The position numbers and the translations under genes were made by a program. The notes under the pieces were generated by a model. It ran no database searches, was not told the origin of the DNA, and was given only the letters and a program-made list of their open reading frames with translations. Of a stretch of DNA of 64,000 nucleotides, positions 1 through 8,817 are shown in pieces (position 1 is the stretch's first letter; the number at the start of each line of letters is the position of its first letter). This DNA is from Pseudobdellovibrionaceae bacterium (GTDB lineage Bacteria; Bdellovibrionota; Bdellovibrionia; Bdellovibrionales; Bdellovibrionaceae): assembly GCA_016719575.1 (NCBI GenBank), contig JADJYV010000013.1:1-64000 (forward strand), written 5' to 3'.

Positions 1-230
1 GCTGATTTCTTCTCTGTTTTCTCTGGACCAAAAAAGAATGTTTTAACTTCATCACCTTTCGAGTGCTTTCTTCTGCTTTGGCTTCCAACTTTCCTGTTCG
101 CCTCCTAAAACCAGTTGTCCAACTTCATCCCTGAAACCAAATGTTCCACCAAAACTTAATTGTGGTTGGTTCCATAAGGGACCTGGCCGGTTTAAATGGT
201 CCAGATTCAATGTTAATCTGGGCCCAGAAA
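1..230. other. Flank of decayed IS3 element, no gene recognised
   Basis: No reading frame here resembles a protein I know. The stretch sits directly upstream of the decayed IS3 orfA, so part of it is probably the left end of that element, but I could not find a convincing pair of terminal inverted repeats to fix the boundary. Confidence 0.3.
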
Positions 231-1058
231 GAGGCCAAAAAGGCAAGAAAGAACTTTAAAGCAGAAGAGATCATTCAACATCTGAGAACTGTTGAGCCAG
301 AAGAGGCAAGGGACATACTCAAGAGTCTGCCAAGAAGGCTGGCGTAACCTCTACGTTGGCGCAAAGAATACGGTGGACTTGGGCAGACTTCAGGCTCAGC
401 GCCTGAAAGAACCCGAAGCCGAGAACTTACGACTCAAAAGAATAGCGGAAATCACGCAGTTGAGGTTTCAATTTTGAAGGAAGTCGCCTCGGGAAACTTT
501 CTAAGTCCGCACGCAGACGGAGGCCGTTCAACAGGCCATGACTAAGTTGAATGTCTCTGAACGTCTTGCTTGCAGGGTGATTGACAACTTCGCACAACTC
601 AACAGATATGAGGAAGATCATCGACCCTGGTCGTGCGGCTGCGTGCGCGGATTATCGAGCTTGCCACCAGTATGGCAGGTACGGTTACAAGAAGACCACA
701 CTCAATGCTGCAAATGGAGGGATTCATACTGGGCCGTGATCGAGTCCATGCGTCTTGGCAAGAGGAGGGGCTTGCAGGTAACCTCAAAGCAGCCGAAACG
801 AGTGAGGCTTCTTTGGTTAGCTGACGATCTTGTATCCGCCTCGCGGGCCAACGCAAAAAAACCATGTTGAGCTATGATTTTGTGTCTGAACAGACCCACG
901 ACGAAGAAAGCGTAGGATCCTCAATATCATCGACGAGCACAGTAAAGAGCGTCTGGCTTCGTTAGCTCGTAAGAATTGTAGAAGTCAGGACATTATTTTG
1001 ATTCTTGCGGACCTATTCATTGCCATGGCATATTCCAGAGCATATACGCTCGACAACG
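231..1058 (+). mobile_element. IS3-family element relic, 5' part (orfA and first part of orfB)
   Basis: Pieces of an IS3-family (IS407-like) transposase appear in successive, shifted frames. OrfA starts with ARKNFKAEEIIQHLRTVEP near 243, continues after a frame change with RLKEPEAENLRLKR near 395-435 and ends LKEVASGNF near 475-500. OrfB follows with SERLACRVIDNF near 555, ARIIELATSMAG near 645, a KQPKR segment near 785, the core-domain start SYDFV and THD near 870, LNIIDEHSKERL near 920, and EHIRS near 1040. The relic breaks off inside the DDE motif that would read RSDNGPEF. Many stops and shifts make it non-functional. The family assignment is from recalled motif order, not a database search. 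Confidence 0.8.
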
Positions 1059-2613
1059 TACCAACTCATTAGTCAATACCAATTTTTTCACAAAGCAAGT
1101 CCTTTCCATTTTTTTCATGGCTATAAAAAAGTTAATCCAAGCATGCTTCCACCGATACAGGAATATCCTTTAACCATAATGACCAAGCAAGATCCGAATC
1201 TATATAGAATCGGTCTTAACCGTACTTGAAAAATGAATTCCAAGTGGAGGATCCCATCATTATTTAGCAGATCTACAATGAGTCTCTACGGCCCTTCCGA
1301 GCGAATCTTCCACTTTGTACCGACGCCCTCAAAGTAGGGTCAGATAAATTTTATTTCCTTTACTAAACTGTAGGTAACACGACAAATTTCTGCCGCCGCT
1401 GCCGTCAAAGCTTTCCGTTTTAAATCAGCATCATTCGGGCTACTTTTAATATATCGTTCATATTTGTATCTAAAACTATTTTCTCCTCATTCGAATATTT
1501 ACCGAAGCTGCCATCCAAAAGCACACGAAGTCTTGAATTTCTCGCTTTGAAAGTGATGATTTACCCTCTGAATTGTCCTGACTGATGAGTGCTAAGTTCA
1601 TGCCACAAAAATTCAAATATTTTCTATGGTGGCTGAATCTTTCAGATCACCTGACTCTGCAATGATCGTTTAAGCTAATATTGACCTATTCCCAGCTGAT
1701 CGCAAAATTTGTATTGGCTGTCATCTTTTAAAAAATTATGGGCTTAGAATTCCCAGAGCTTGTCGCCGGGCGCAGAGGCTGATGGTCCTTTCTAGAATCA
1801 GTCTATACATTTTCATAGACTGCGAATCTTCATCAATTGAACGTTGATGCTTGATCCTGCTGTAGCGTAGAGGTCTTTTTAAAAGCTTCTTTTGCAACTT
1901 TTCGACCCGAAACACTCATGCATCTTTGATAAACCTTCCTCTGAAAACTTGGTGATACAGCTCGGTGTTGGGTACCTAGTGTAGCATTTTGAAAACCATT
2001 CGGTTTGGATGGCTGCATGTATTTTTGAACTTCCGAAAATACAGTGGCAAGTAATGAGTCAGAAGGCTGTGATGGGTTTTTGCCCTCTTCGCAGGGAGAT
2101 CAGATAGTGGGCTTTTAAGTTCTTGCAAATCGTTGAATCCGTTAATTACTGGATCATGATATATTTGAGTCACAACCAGCCCTTAGCATATGTAAATTAC
2201 TTGAGCATCCTTTGGATCATTTTTATCCCAGGAGTTGTGAAGAGCTTCCCTCGTAAGGGCAACACCAATTGAAGAAACAAAACGAACATCGTAAATCTTT
2301 ATTCTTTAAAAAATAACTGATTGGGTCGATGGTAATTGCTTGTTGGCTCAACCTCCCAACGACACAAGGTCCGCCTACTGCGCTCTGAGTAATTCATCAA
2401 GTTCAATAAAATCTTCCATTCGATTAAAAAATCTTCAGCCTTCTCTCTTGCCATTCAGAAAACTGACAAGAATGTCATTTTGACTTGGCACATTCTATCG
2501 CTACAAAAGTTGTGTTGGTCATAACTGGGCACCTCCATGTTGACGTTTTGTTTGGAAATTAAACTTACTATGAACAGGGCGCAGTTGTGATTCTTTGCAT
2601 CCGTAGGTATTAT
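1059..2613 (-). mobile_element. IS110-family element relic inserted in the IS3 orfB
   Basis: This 1,555-base block separates the two halves of the IS3 orfB. The bases just left (ending cgacaacg) and just right (starting gaccggagttc) rejoin into the expected codons for SDNGPEF, so the block is an insertion. Its size fits the IS110 family, and it contains a decayed IS110 transposase on the minus strand. The non-coding flank downstream of the transposase (about 227 bases) is longer than the upstream flank (about 91 bases), which resembles the IS1111 subgroup layout. No target duplication is obvious. Boundaries are inferred from the interrupted gene and may be off by a few bases. Confidence 0.75.
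1286..2522 (-). pseudogene. Decayed IS110-family (DEDD) transposase
   Basis: Start MTNTTFVAIECAKSK lies behind a good GGAGG site. Reading on with frame changes gives FVSSIGVALTREALHNSWDKNDPKDAQVI-type sequence (the NDPKDAQ part is the DEDD-domain signature of IS110 transposases), YHDPVINGFNDLQEL, a stretch around KVAKEAF, then the C-terminal half: IAESGDL, NFCGMNLALISQ, LSKR, RYKYERYIKSSPNDADLKRKALTAAAAEICR in pieces, and a tail PYFEGVGTKW ending in a TAG. About 412 codons would be normal for the family. Several stops and shifts show it is dead. N-terminal DEDD and C-terminal Tnp_20-type regions are both represented, so it was a complete gene. Confidence 0.75.
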
Positions 2614-2860
2614 GGACCGGAGTTCACTGCAAAGAAGTTAAGAAAATGGCTCAAGGATATTGGCGTAAATATCGCCTCTACATTGAGCCCGGAAGTCCAT
2701 GGGAGAAACGGCTTACTGCGAGTCTTTCAATGGCAAGATGAGATATCAACTTTCGATGGTGGAATTTTACTGTCGACGCACGGGACTTAGGCACAGGTGG
2801 TTTATGAGGCTAGATGGAAATGGCAATCCTTACTAGATACTCTTTGTAAAATGACCCATT
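2614..2860 (+). mobile_element. IS3-family element relic, 3' part of orfB
   Basis: Continuation of the interrupted IS3 orfB. GPEFTAKKLRKWLKDIGV is read at once after the junction, followed in shifted frames by YIEPGSPWE near 2680, YCESFNGKMRYQL near 2720 and AQVVYEARWKW near 2790-2820. These are the last parts of the integrase core of IS407-type OrfB, including the SPWENG..ESFNGK block with the final catalytic Glu position. The relic fades at about 2860, and the right terminal repeat of the element is not recognisable. Confidence 0.75.
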
Positions 2861-3131
2861 CTTTCAAAAGTAGCCTAATGCGGCGATCTGTAGTCCAGAA
2901 ACATGGAGGTAAACATTAAGCTTATCAAGCTCGACTCATAACAATTGGAGCGGTGGCGTACTATTCATCTTCCGTCCGGTCAATTTCCTCATAATTTTTC
3001 CAATGATTCAAATGAATTTATCAAAAGATTATCATTTAGAAAGGCCTTTGGGCGAGAATTTTTGGTCTCGCGCAGAGCGCATTGTCCCTATTCGCAAAAA
3101 ACTGCAAAATAAGTAAAAAGGGAAGCGTAAA
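2861..3131. other. Intergenic stretch after the transposon relics
   Basis: No protein or RNA gene recognised. It must hold the promoter of the zinc-ribbon gene that follows; a gggaagcg ribosome-binding site lies at its end. The right end of the IS3 element probably also lies here. Confidence 0.3.
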
Positions 3132-3488
3132 ATGATTGAGCAAACACAGTGTCCTAGTTGTAAGTCTGAAAATATTTATTTTGATGGAAACCTGTGGATT
3201 TGCCCCGAGTGCTCCCACGAGTGGACAAGCTTTGAAGCAGATACGAATTCTAAGATTGAGGTTGTAGACACGCAAATTCGAGATTCTAATGGTAACGTCC
3301 TTACCGACGGGGACTCGGTGACGGTGATTAAAGAACTGAAAATTAAGGGATCGACATCTGTGGTGAAGGTTGGGACAAAAGTTAAGAATATTCGACTTGT
3401 AGATGGGCACGACGGTCATGACATATCCTGCAAAATTGAAGGTATTGGTGCAATTAATTTGAAATCTGCGTTTGTTAGAAAAGCATAA
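3132..3488 (+). CDS. yjdM: YjdM/PhnA-family zinc-ribbon protein
   Basis: A 118-residue protein of the family once named PhnA for alkylphosphonate uptake; its real role is unknown, and E. coli YjdM has about the same length. An N-terminal zinc ribbon is visible: CPSCKSE at residues 8-14 and CPEC at 24-27. The C-terminal part carries the family block DSNGNVLTDGDSVTVIKELKIKG and KGTSTVVK-like continuation, a small beta-rich KOW-like domain. It begins ATG behind GGGAAGCG. It stands alone, 30 bases before the next gene, and shows no sign of frame disruption. A PhnD-like lipoprotein lies about 54 kb away, but I see no operon link. Confidence 0.85.
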   Translation: MIEQTQCPSCKSENIYFDGNLWICPECSHEWTSFEADTNSKIEVVDTQIRDSNGNVLTDGDSVTVIKELKIKGSTSVVKVGTKVKNIRLVDGHDGHDISCKIEGIGAINLKSAFVRKA

Positions 3489-3518
3489 GGCGCTCAAAGC
3501 TAAAGAGGATGAGATAGA

Positions 3519-4318
3519 ATGAAATTAGTAATTACATACTTATGCATGGCCTTTACTACTCACGTAGCATCTGCAGGCTACCTTCCACAAGATATTTATA
3601 AAAATCTCAAATGCCAAAATGAAATACAAAACCACTTGCGCGGTCTATTTTCGAAGGAACCCAAGTGGGATCGGACTGTTGATATTAGTTTTGATACGCA
3701 AGCTTTCCGTGCCTCGGAAAAATTGGGAGAGTGGTATGAGCTTTATGCCGCCGAGGGGAAAACTCCAAAAATCAACCTGGTTTCCACGAAGAGGGGTATC
3801 GAATATTCTTGGAATAATGCCTGCGAACTGTCAACAAAAGCAATTTCTGGATTTGAATTTTTCAAACAAAACAAAAAAAAACCTATCGACAGTTTTTCGG
3901 ATGAAGACTTAGAACAGGCTCTGAAAACAAATAAAACCGGTGTCATTTATGTCTGGTCTCCGCGCATGGTTTACTCTGTTACAGAATTTTCTAGAGTCCG
4001 TGCCCTGGTTTTAAAAAGGGGGTATGAGTTCATACCAGTTCTTGATCACTCGGCAGATGTTCAAGAGGCAAAAGAGGCAATGAAGACTCTTGAAAAAGAG
4101 ATAAAAATAAACCTTGCAGGTCTTCAACGACGGCCGACATCTGTGGATTCCTACAAAAATTAAATTCGGTAGAGCTCTACATGAGAAACTCGAGTCTCCA
4201 CTTTCCGACCATTTATATATACTCAAAGGGACAACTTCACCCAAGGCGAATTATCGGAGTGTTAACGGATAGTGGTTTAGACTTAGCAATGTCTGAATGG
4301 CTAGGGGAGCTTAAATGA
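3519..4318 (+). CDS. Secreted thioredoxin-fold-like protein, frame broken once
   Basis: Signal peptide at residues 1-20 (MKLVITYLCMAFTTHVASAG). The first frame stops at 4163, but the run of five A at 4155-4159 looks one A short: adding one gives SYKKLNSVELYMRN and then LHFPTIYIYSKGQL, RRIIGV, ending GELK at 4318. That tail resembles the cis-proline strand and following strand of a thioredoxin fold, and an earlier segment (VIYVWSPRMVYSVTEF) would be the strand with the active-site position; the CxxC is absent, so redox chemistry is doubtful. The repaired stop overlaps the next start as ATGA, supporting the repair. About 266 residues. Function unknown. Confidence 0.6.
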
Positions 4319-5494
4319 AAAACGTTCTTTGCTTTTTAACCATTCAATTTTGCGCCAACGTCTCCTTTGCAGGGTGTATTCCCGCAAATGAATATATTCC
4401 ATTTGTTGGTAAGGCGACCAAGCCCAACAGCGATGGAAGGGTGGCGCTCGGCATGTACTCGCGAATCAGTCCGGATGGCCGGTTTGTTTTGCGCTCGTTT
4501 TCTGGTGATCACCTGAGTGCAGTGACGTTGATGGAAATTTTTAAGCAACCCAACGGGCTAAAGGGAGCTCGAGCCTACGAGACCGATCTTGATAATGAAG
4601 CTTTTCCTGTCCAAGGAAGTTGGAGATTTTTAGTGGACATCGACGGCTCTCATTATTTATTGAAAGACATCATGACCCATCAGAAAGATGCTAAAAAACA
4701 ATTCCGCGGGGGTATAACTGGGTTCTATACAGCAGCGGCAGAGAAGCCTGGAGCCGTCGAACAGGAAATACAAATACGGTCACTCTCCTGGCCCAGCGAA
4801 CGAAGTGGCGATCAACTTGACCAAGGCATTGGCCAACTTAGTAACGGAAACAATTTATGTTAAGAAAAATCCCGACAAAAGTTACAGCAAATTTGATTCC
4901 TTCGGCCCTTACTATATGTGCAGCAATATTCAAAAAACGGAGGGAAGACTCTATTCTCTTCCGATGATTTCTACCGATGGAACCGAGTTTTCAGCTTTGC
5001 CGCAAAGTCCAGAGGACAGAAAAGTTTCGATGCGAGTTTATAAGTTTGGAGCTGACAATAGATCCTGTGAAAAATCGGATGACTTGAGTGTGGCCACCTC
5101 TAAGGCAATATTTGGAATCGCTCAAAGTGGAAAAAAGGCTCCTGTCGTATTTTTATCCGGTTCGACGGTTGCCAATAGACCGGCGTACGGTATTCACCTC
5201 TACGACCGGGATCTTAAGCGCACATTTTTTGTTGGCGATCGCTCAAAGCGTGTTGCGGCAGATTCGTTTCCAGGAATGACGAAGGATGGACGGATTGTTT
5301 ATGGTGCCCGCTGGAGAGACTGCGAATCCTGCGTTGAAACACTTGGCTATGTGATAACTGATTTTTATCAGACAGAAGACGCGCAGAACTTCAAAAAGCA
5401 ATTTCCCGATCTTGCTAAGAACTTCAAACAGTGTATCACTGAAGAAGAGGTTGCTAAAGTTGAGGCTGAGCAATCGAGGCTTTACGGCTATTAG
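4315..5494 (+). CDS. Secreted protein of unknown function, frame broken once
   Basis: Begins with signal peptide MKNVLCFLTIQFCANVSFAG and overlaps the preceding gene by ATGA, so the two are probably translated together. The first frame ends at 4863 and the second, running to 5494, starts earlier, with the two overlapping. Dropping one G at 4846-4847 joins QLSN to ETIYVKKNPDK and gives one protein of about 393 residues. Repeated motifs such as ISPDGRFVLR, STDGTEFSA and MTKDGRIVYGA look like strands of a beta-propeller of the TolB/WD type. It has no recognised catalytic site. Likely periplasmic; the partner with the thioredoxin-like neighbour is unknown. Confidence 0.6.
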
Positions 5495-5508
5495 GTTGCA
5501 TATGTTGG

Positions 5509-5525
5509 TTGGCACATTGCTGGCA
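5509..5525 (+). promoter_or_regulatory. Possible sigma-54 type promoter
   Basis: TTGGCACATTGCTGGCA has the GG-N10-GC spacing of -24/-12 promoters and a perfect TTGGCAC half. The -12 half reads TGGC, not TTGC. It lies about 110 bases before the XRE regulator gene. One such match can occur by chance. Confidence 0.25.
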
Positions 5526-5636
5526 ATTTTATCAGTTAAAAATCATACCGAATTTATTCTTTAGCGGCGGCACAAGGTGTAAACTAGCGAGTGGTTGTTG
5601 ATCATAACGACTCTGAATAAACAAGGAAGGTGATGT

Positions 5637-5941
5637 ATGAATCAAGCTAAAGCCTTATCTGAGTTTTTAAAAGAAAAAGAACTCTCTCTGGACTTTCGCA
5701 GAAGGATGTTGCCGAAAAGCTGGGGTATAGTTCGGCACAGTTTATTTCGAATTGGGAAAGAGGTCATTCGAGTCCGCCGATTCACACCCTTCGGAAGCTT
5801 GCTGAGTTGTACGAAGTAAATGTCGATGAGATGTTCGATGTGATATTGGAGTCTGCTTTAGATCAGGTGCGCATGGATCTGCACAATAAGTTCTATAATC
5901 GGTACCAAGCTGAATCCAATGATAAATCAAAGGACATTTAG
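5637..5941 (+). CDS. XRE-family helix-turn-helix regulator, frame broken once
   Basis: A small DNA-binding protein of about 102 residues. The first frame ends at 5819, but the five-A run at 5674-5678 appears one A short: with six, the protein reads FLKEKRTLSGLSQKDVAEK and then LGYSSAQFISNWERG, SSPPIHTLRKLAELYEV, a textbook HTH_3 domain at residues 8-62, followed by an acidic C-terminal part ending SNDKSKDI. Start is ATG behind AAGGAAGGTG. A hairpin terminator follows. The target is unknown; the gene is monocistronic and faces the convergent transporter gene. Confidence 0.75.
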
Positions 5942-5963
5942 ATTGCGCGGGCGCATGCTTTCG

Positions 5964-6858
5964 CTAAAAAGAGCTGCGAACCGCAGTTCTTTTTTTATGC
6001 AAAGTTAAGATATTGCCAAGGAGGCACAGTGCAATGCCAAAGAAAACGGCAGTCGACCAGCGAAAATCTTCGAATAGGGATGAAAGAACCAGGGCAATAA
6101 TGGGGTTGATGATACTCGTGTATGCGGCCTTTTCCGCTCCGATACGAGCTATCAAAGTTAAATAGGCACCAAATGCAATCACGGATCCAAAAACTGATAG
6201 ATAAAGGAGACTGGTGACGTATTTCGCCGTCCACTGTGTTTCAAAAGATTCTTGAAGAATGAGGGCGATGATAAGAGTGAAGAGACTTCCGTAAAACATA
6301 CCAAAGGCATTTGAGGCCATGATAGGAACTCCGGTTTCTCGATGCTTATAAGAAACGAGGTTTCCAGCAGATGCGAAGAGAGTTCCAAGCGCACCAAGAG
6401 TCAGGCCCCAAATAGAACGAGAGCCTGGTACAAAGTTCATAATTTCTGGTGCAAAGATTAAGACAACTCCAAAGCCACCAACAAGAGCCCCAATGACACT
6501 GTTTTTGGTAATGGGTATCTTGTATAAGAAACGAGCTCCCAAAATGTTAAAATAGAGGAGCAACGTGAAAGTGACGGCAACGAGTCCAGAGCTGATCATT
6601 TTTCGGCGAAATAGGTGAGCATATAATTGGCTGAGAACATAAAAATTCCCTGGACCAAAAACCACTTGTGCTCATTTCTGGAAAATTTAAGGGGAACTTT
6701 AAGGGCCAGGCAGGCGGCGAGTAAAATTAAAGATGAAATTAAGAACCGATAAAAAACAGAGACAATAGGTGATGTGCCATTAAGCTGAAAGGTAATTACA
6801 AGCCATGTAGAGCCCCAGATCGTAACACAAGTTAAATAGAGGAAGAGGTTTTTCAGTC
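5964..6858 (-). CDS. EamA/DMT-family membrane transporter, frame broken once
   Basis: Drug/metabolite-type permease of about 297 residues with roughly ten membrane segments, in two EamA repeats. The C-terminal 233 codons are open, but the true N-terminal repeat (LYLTCVTIWGSTWLVITFQL, then FYRFLISSLILLAACLAL) is read in another frame. The break is at the five-T run 6599-6603: one more T (A on the coding strand) restores TYFAEKMISSGLVAV. The start is unclear; the frame closes upstream at a TGA, so initiation would be at the CTG at 6858 overlapping the stop of the upstream GcvH-like gene, or another base is wrong. Substrate unknown. Confidence 0.7.
5970..5997 (+). terminator. Rho-independent terminator after the XRE gene
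   Basis: Stem AGAGCTGCG with CGCAGTTCT (one G-T pair), loop AAC, then a run of seven T. It overlaps the 3' end of the convergent transporter gene. Confidence 0.8.
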
Positions 6859-7248
6859 CTCATCCTCTTGTTCTTCCTCGTCATCCTCGTCGTCATCATC
6901 ATCATCTTCCTCGTCCTCGTCATCGAGGTCATCCGAGGCTTCTATGCGAATTAGCCACCCTTCCTCGTAAGGATCTTCTTGGATGAGACTTGGATCATCA
7001 ATAACTGCTGAGTTGATCTCAATCACTGTTCCTGAAACAGGAGAGTAAATATCTAAAGGACCATCATCAGTTTCGACGGTTCCACAGACCTCTTCTGCTT
7101 CTACCTTATCTTGTTCTGCAGGGAGATCTACCGAAGTGATTTCGTCAAAGTCTGCCAAACCGTCTTCATTGATTCCTATGGTAATTACGCCGTCTTCGTT
7201 TTGTACCCAAAGATAGCCCATAAAATTTCTTACATCGTTGGCAGACAT
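6853..7248 (-). CDS. GcvH-like protein lacking the lipoyl lysine, acidic tail
   Basis: A 131-residue protein whose first 105 residues align with glycine cleavage H protein: YLWVQNEDGVITIGINEDGL, then SVDLPAEQDKVEAEE, then DIYSPVSGTVIEIN and PYEEGWLIRIEASD. In H protein the lipoyl lysine lies in ESVKAASD; here the same place reads ETDDGPLD, so the lysine is replaced by Asp and lipoylation is impossible at that site. The last 25 residues are almost pure Asp and Glu. No gcvT or gcvP is nearby. It likely has a binding or structural role, not glycine cleavage. The upstream start ATG has GAGAGGG before it. The transporter gene follows with overlap. Confidence 0.8.
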   Translation of the reverse strand: MSANDVRNFMGYLWVQNEDGVITIGINEDGLADFDEITSVDLPAEQDKVEAEEVCGTVETDDGPLDIYSPVSGTVIEINSAVIDDPSLIQEDPYEEGWLIRIEASDDLDDEDEEDDDDDDEDDEEEQEDED

Positions 7249-7649
7249 AGCCCTCTCCTCTGCATTCTAGGTTATCCTAGATATCGTAATACAAATGAAA
7301 CTCATATGGCGCCGGCCTTAGTTGAACCGGTCGAACTTCGCAGTTTATTCTATAATTGATCCATGTTTCTAGCAAATCGTCACTTAAAACATCATCTTTT
7401 TTAAGAACGCACCCTCTTTTTTCAAGATTTATGAGTCCCTCTTTTATATGATTTCCAAGTGGCTAAAAAGATAGCTATTTTGGCACTTTAGTCAAAGAAG
7501 GGATGAATAACGCAAAACAAAATTAATTGCGTGAGTATTAAATAATCTTCTAGAAATCCTTTCGCAAGCTTGCTGCCAACAGCGGTTTGTAGTACACAGG
7601 CCATCTTACTAAGAAAAGCTTATTGTTGTCGCAATTTCGGGGGGGATTT
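7249..7649. other. 400-base intergenic region between divergent genes
   Basis: No gene recognised. It separates the GcvH-like gene from the gamma-glutamylcyclotransferase-like gene, so both promoters should lie here. AT-rich segments are present (around 7395-7450 and 7490-7560), but I could not single out a clear -35/-10 pair. Confidence 0.3.
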
Positions 7650-8249
7650 ATGACTACAACGCGTTTTTTCGTTTACGGTTCATTATCCGAGGGAATGGTT
7701 CATTTCTCTAAGATTAAGAACCTGATCGAATCTTCGACTCCTGCTCAAATTCGAGCCACTGCCTACAGATTAAAAGTAGGTTTTCCTGTGCTAATAGATT
7801 CTGAATTGGACTTAGTGCCAGGGCGGCTCGTTGACATAAGATCTACAGATCTCTTAATGAGTCTTTTAGATGAGTTTTTTGGGGTGAATGCTATAGACCC
7901 TCAGGGGGGACTGTACCATCGTAAAGAAGTTTCAGCTTCAACTGCGGAGGGGGAGTCTTCAACTGCCTGGGTTTATTTTTTGAACCCACAAAAACTCTCT
8001 TCGGATGCCACTATGATAGTGGGGGGCGATTGGATAAAATCTTTAGCTGAAGAGCCAGCCATCACAGAAAAGCTAAGCGATCGTCAAAAGCAGTACATTT
8101 CTAAGTTGGGGGCGACATCGGGGCGAGAGATCGTGCCCATTGATTTACAACTTTACAGAGAGCTCATGAAATTAGAACTCATCGTAGACAAAGGCCGTAG
8201 GCTCGCGCTATCTAAGTTCGGTCATGAAGTCTATAGACACCTTGCCTAA
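7650..8249 (+). CDS. Gamma-glutamylcyclotransferase-like (AIG2/GGCT) protein
   Basis: The N-terminal two thirds matches the GGCT-like fold: FFVYGSLSEGM at residues 5-15 is the YGSL substrate loop, followed by YRLKVGFPVLIDSELDLVPGRL and LLDEFFGV, where an acidic residue is expected as catalyst. The family cleaves gamma-glutamyl amines or glutathione-type substrates; the exact one cannot be read here. A C-terminal extension of about 70 residues (LSDRQKQYISKLGATSGREIVPIDLQLYRELMKLELI) is helical and may be a separate small domain. I prefer the ATG behind GGGGGGGA over a TTG 27 bases upstream. It overlaps trmL by 26 bases. Confidence 0.75.
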   Translation: MTTTRFFVYGSLSEGMVHFSKIKNLIESSTPAQIRATAYRLKVGFPVLIDSELDLVPGRLVDIRSTDLLMSLLDEFFGVNAIDPQGGLYHRKEVSASTAEGESSTAWVYFLNPQKLSSDATMIVGGDWIKSLAEEPAITEKLSDRQKQYISKLGATSGREIVPIDLQLYRELMKLELIVDKGRRLALSKFGHEVYRHLA

Positions 8250-8712
8250 ATCAATATTTAAGATTGTTCTGATTGAACCAGAGATTCCTCAAAACACGGG
8301 AAATATTGGGCGCACTTGTGTTGCCACAAATTGCGAGCTGCATTTGGTTGGCAAGATGGGTTTTGAAATTAACGATAAAAATCTAAAACGGGCAGGTTTG
8401 GATTACTGGCCGCACCTTACTTGGTTCTACCACGAAAGCTTCGAGGACTGGTGGAAGCTCGTCGAGGACCCTTCTCGCATCTGGTTGTTTACTACAAAAA
8501 CCAAACGAGTCTATTTTGAAACTCAGTACCAGTTAGGGGATTGGTTTGTCTTCGGTAAAGAAACCAAGGGCCTGCCTCCAGATCTTTTAAGCCGTTTTCC
8601 AGCTCAGCTTGTGACAATTCCGATGCTTGGAGAGGGCGCTCGCAGTTTGAATCTTGCCACGACCGTTGCGATTGCCTCTTACGAGGGGGTTCGGCAAGTG
8701 AGCACTCGATAG
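8224..8712 (+). CDS. trmL: tRNA (cytidine(34)-2'-O)-methyltransferase TrmL
   Basis: SPOUT-class methyltransferase that adds a 2'-O-methyl group to the wobble base of leucine tRNAs using SAM. All three SPOUT motifs are seen: IEPEIPQNTGNIGRTC at residues 17-32, FGKETKGLP at 109-117, and IPMLGEGARSLNLATTVAIASYE at 131-153, which forms the trefoil knot. Length 162 is normal for TrmL (about 157). The start overlaps the previous gene, so the two are translationally coupled. No irregularity seen. Confidence 0.9.
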   Translation: MKSIDTLPKSIFKIVLIEPEIPQNTGNIGRTCVATNCELHLVGKMGFEINDKNLKRAGLDYWPHLTWFYHESFEDWWKLVEDPSRIWLFTTKTKRVYFETQYQLGDWFVFGKETKGLPPDLLSRFPAQLVTIPMLGEGARSLNLATTVAIASYEGVRQVSTR

Positions 8713-8817
8713 ATAGCATCAATATTAACTAGAGGAGGGCCTAACACTGGACGCCAATAGCCAAAAACGCCCTGGTTTCTTGCAGTTAATCGACTTTAAG
8801 TCTATCCTTCGTAAACT

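Noticed and set aside
3036..3497. Minus-strand frame of 153 codons
   Set aside because: Antisense to the zinc-ribbon gene whose motifs are clear.
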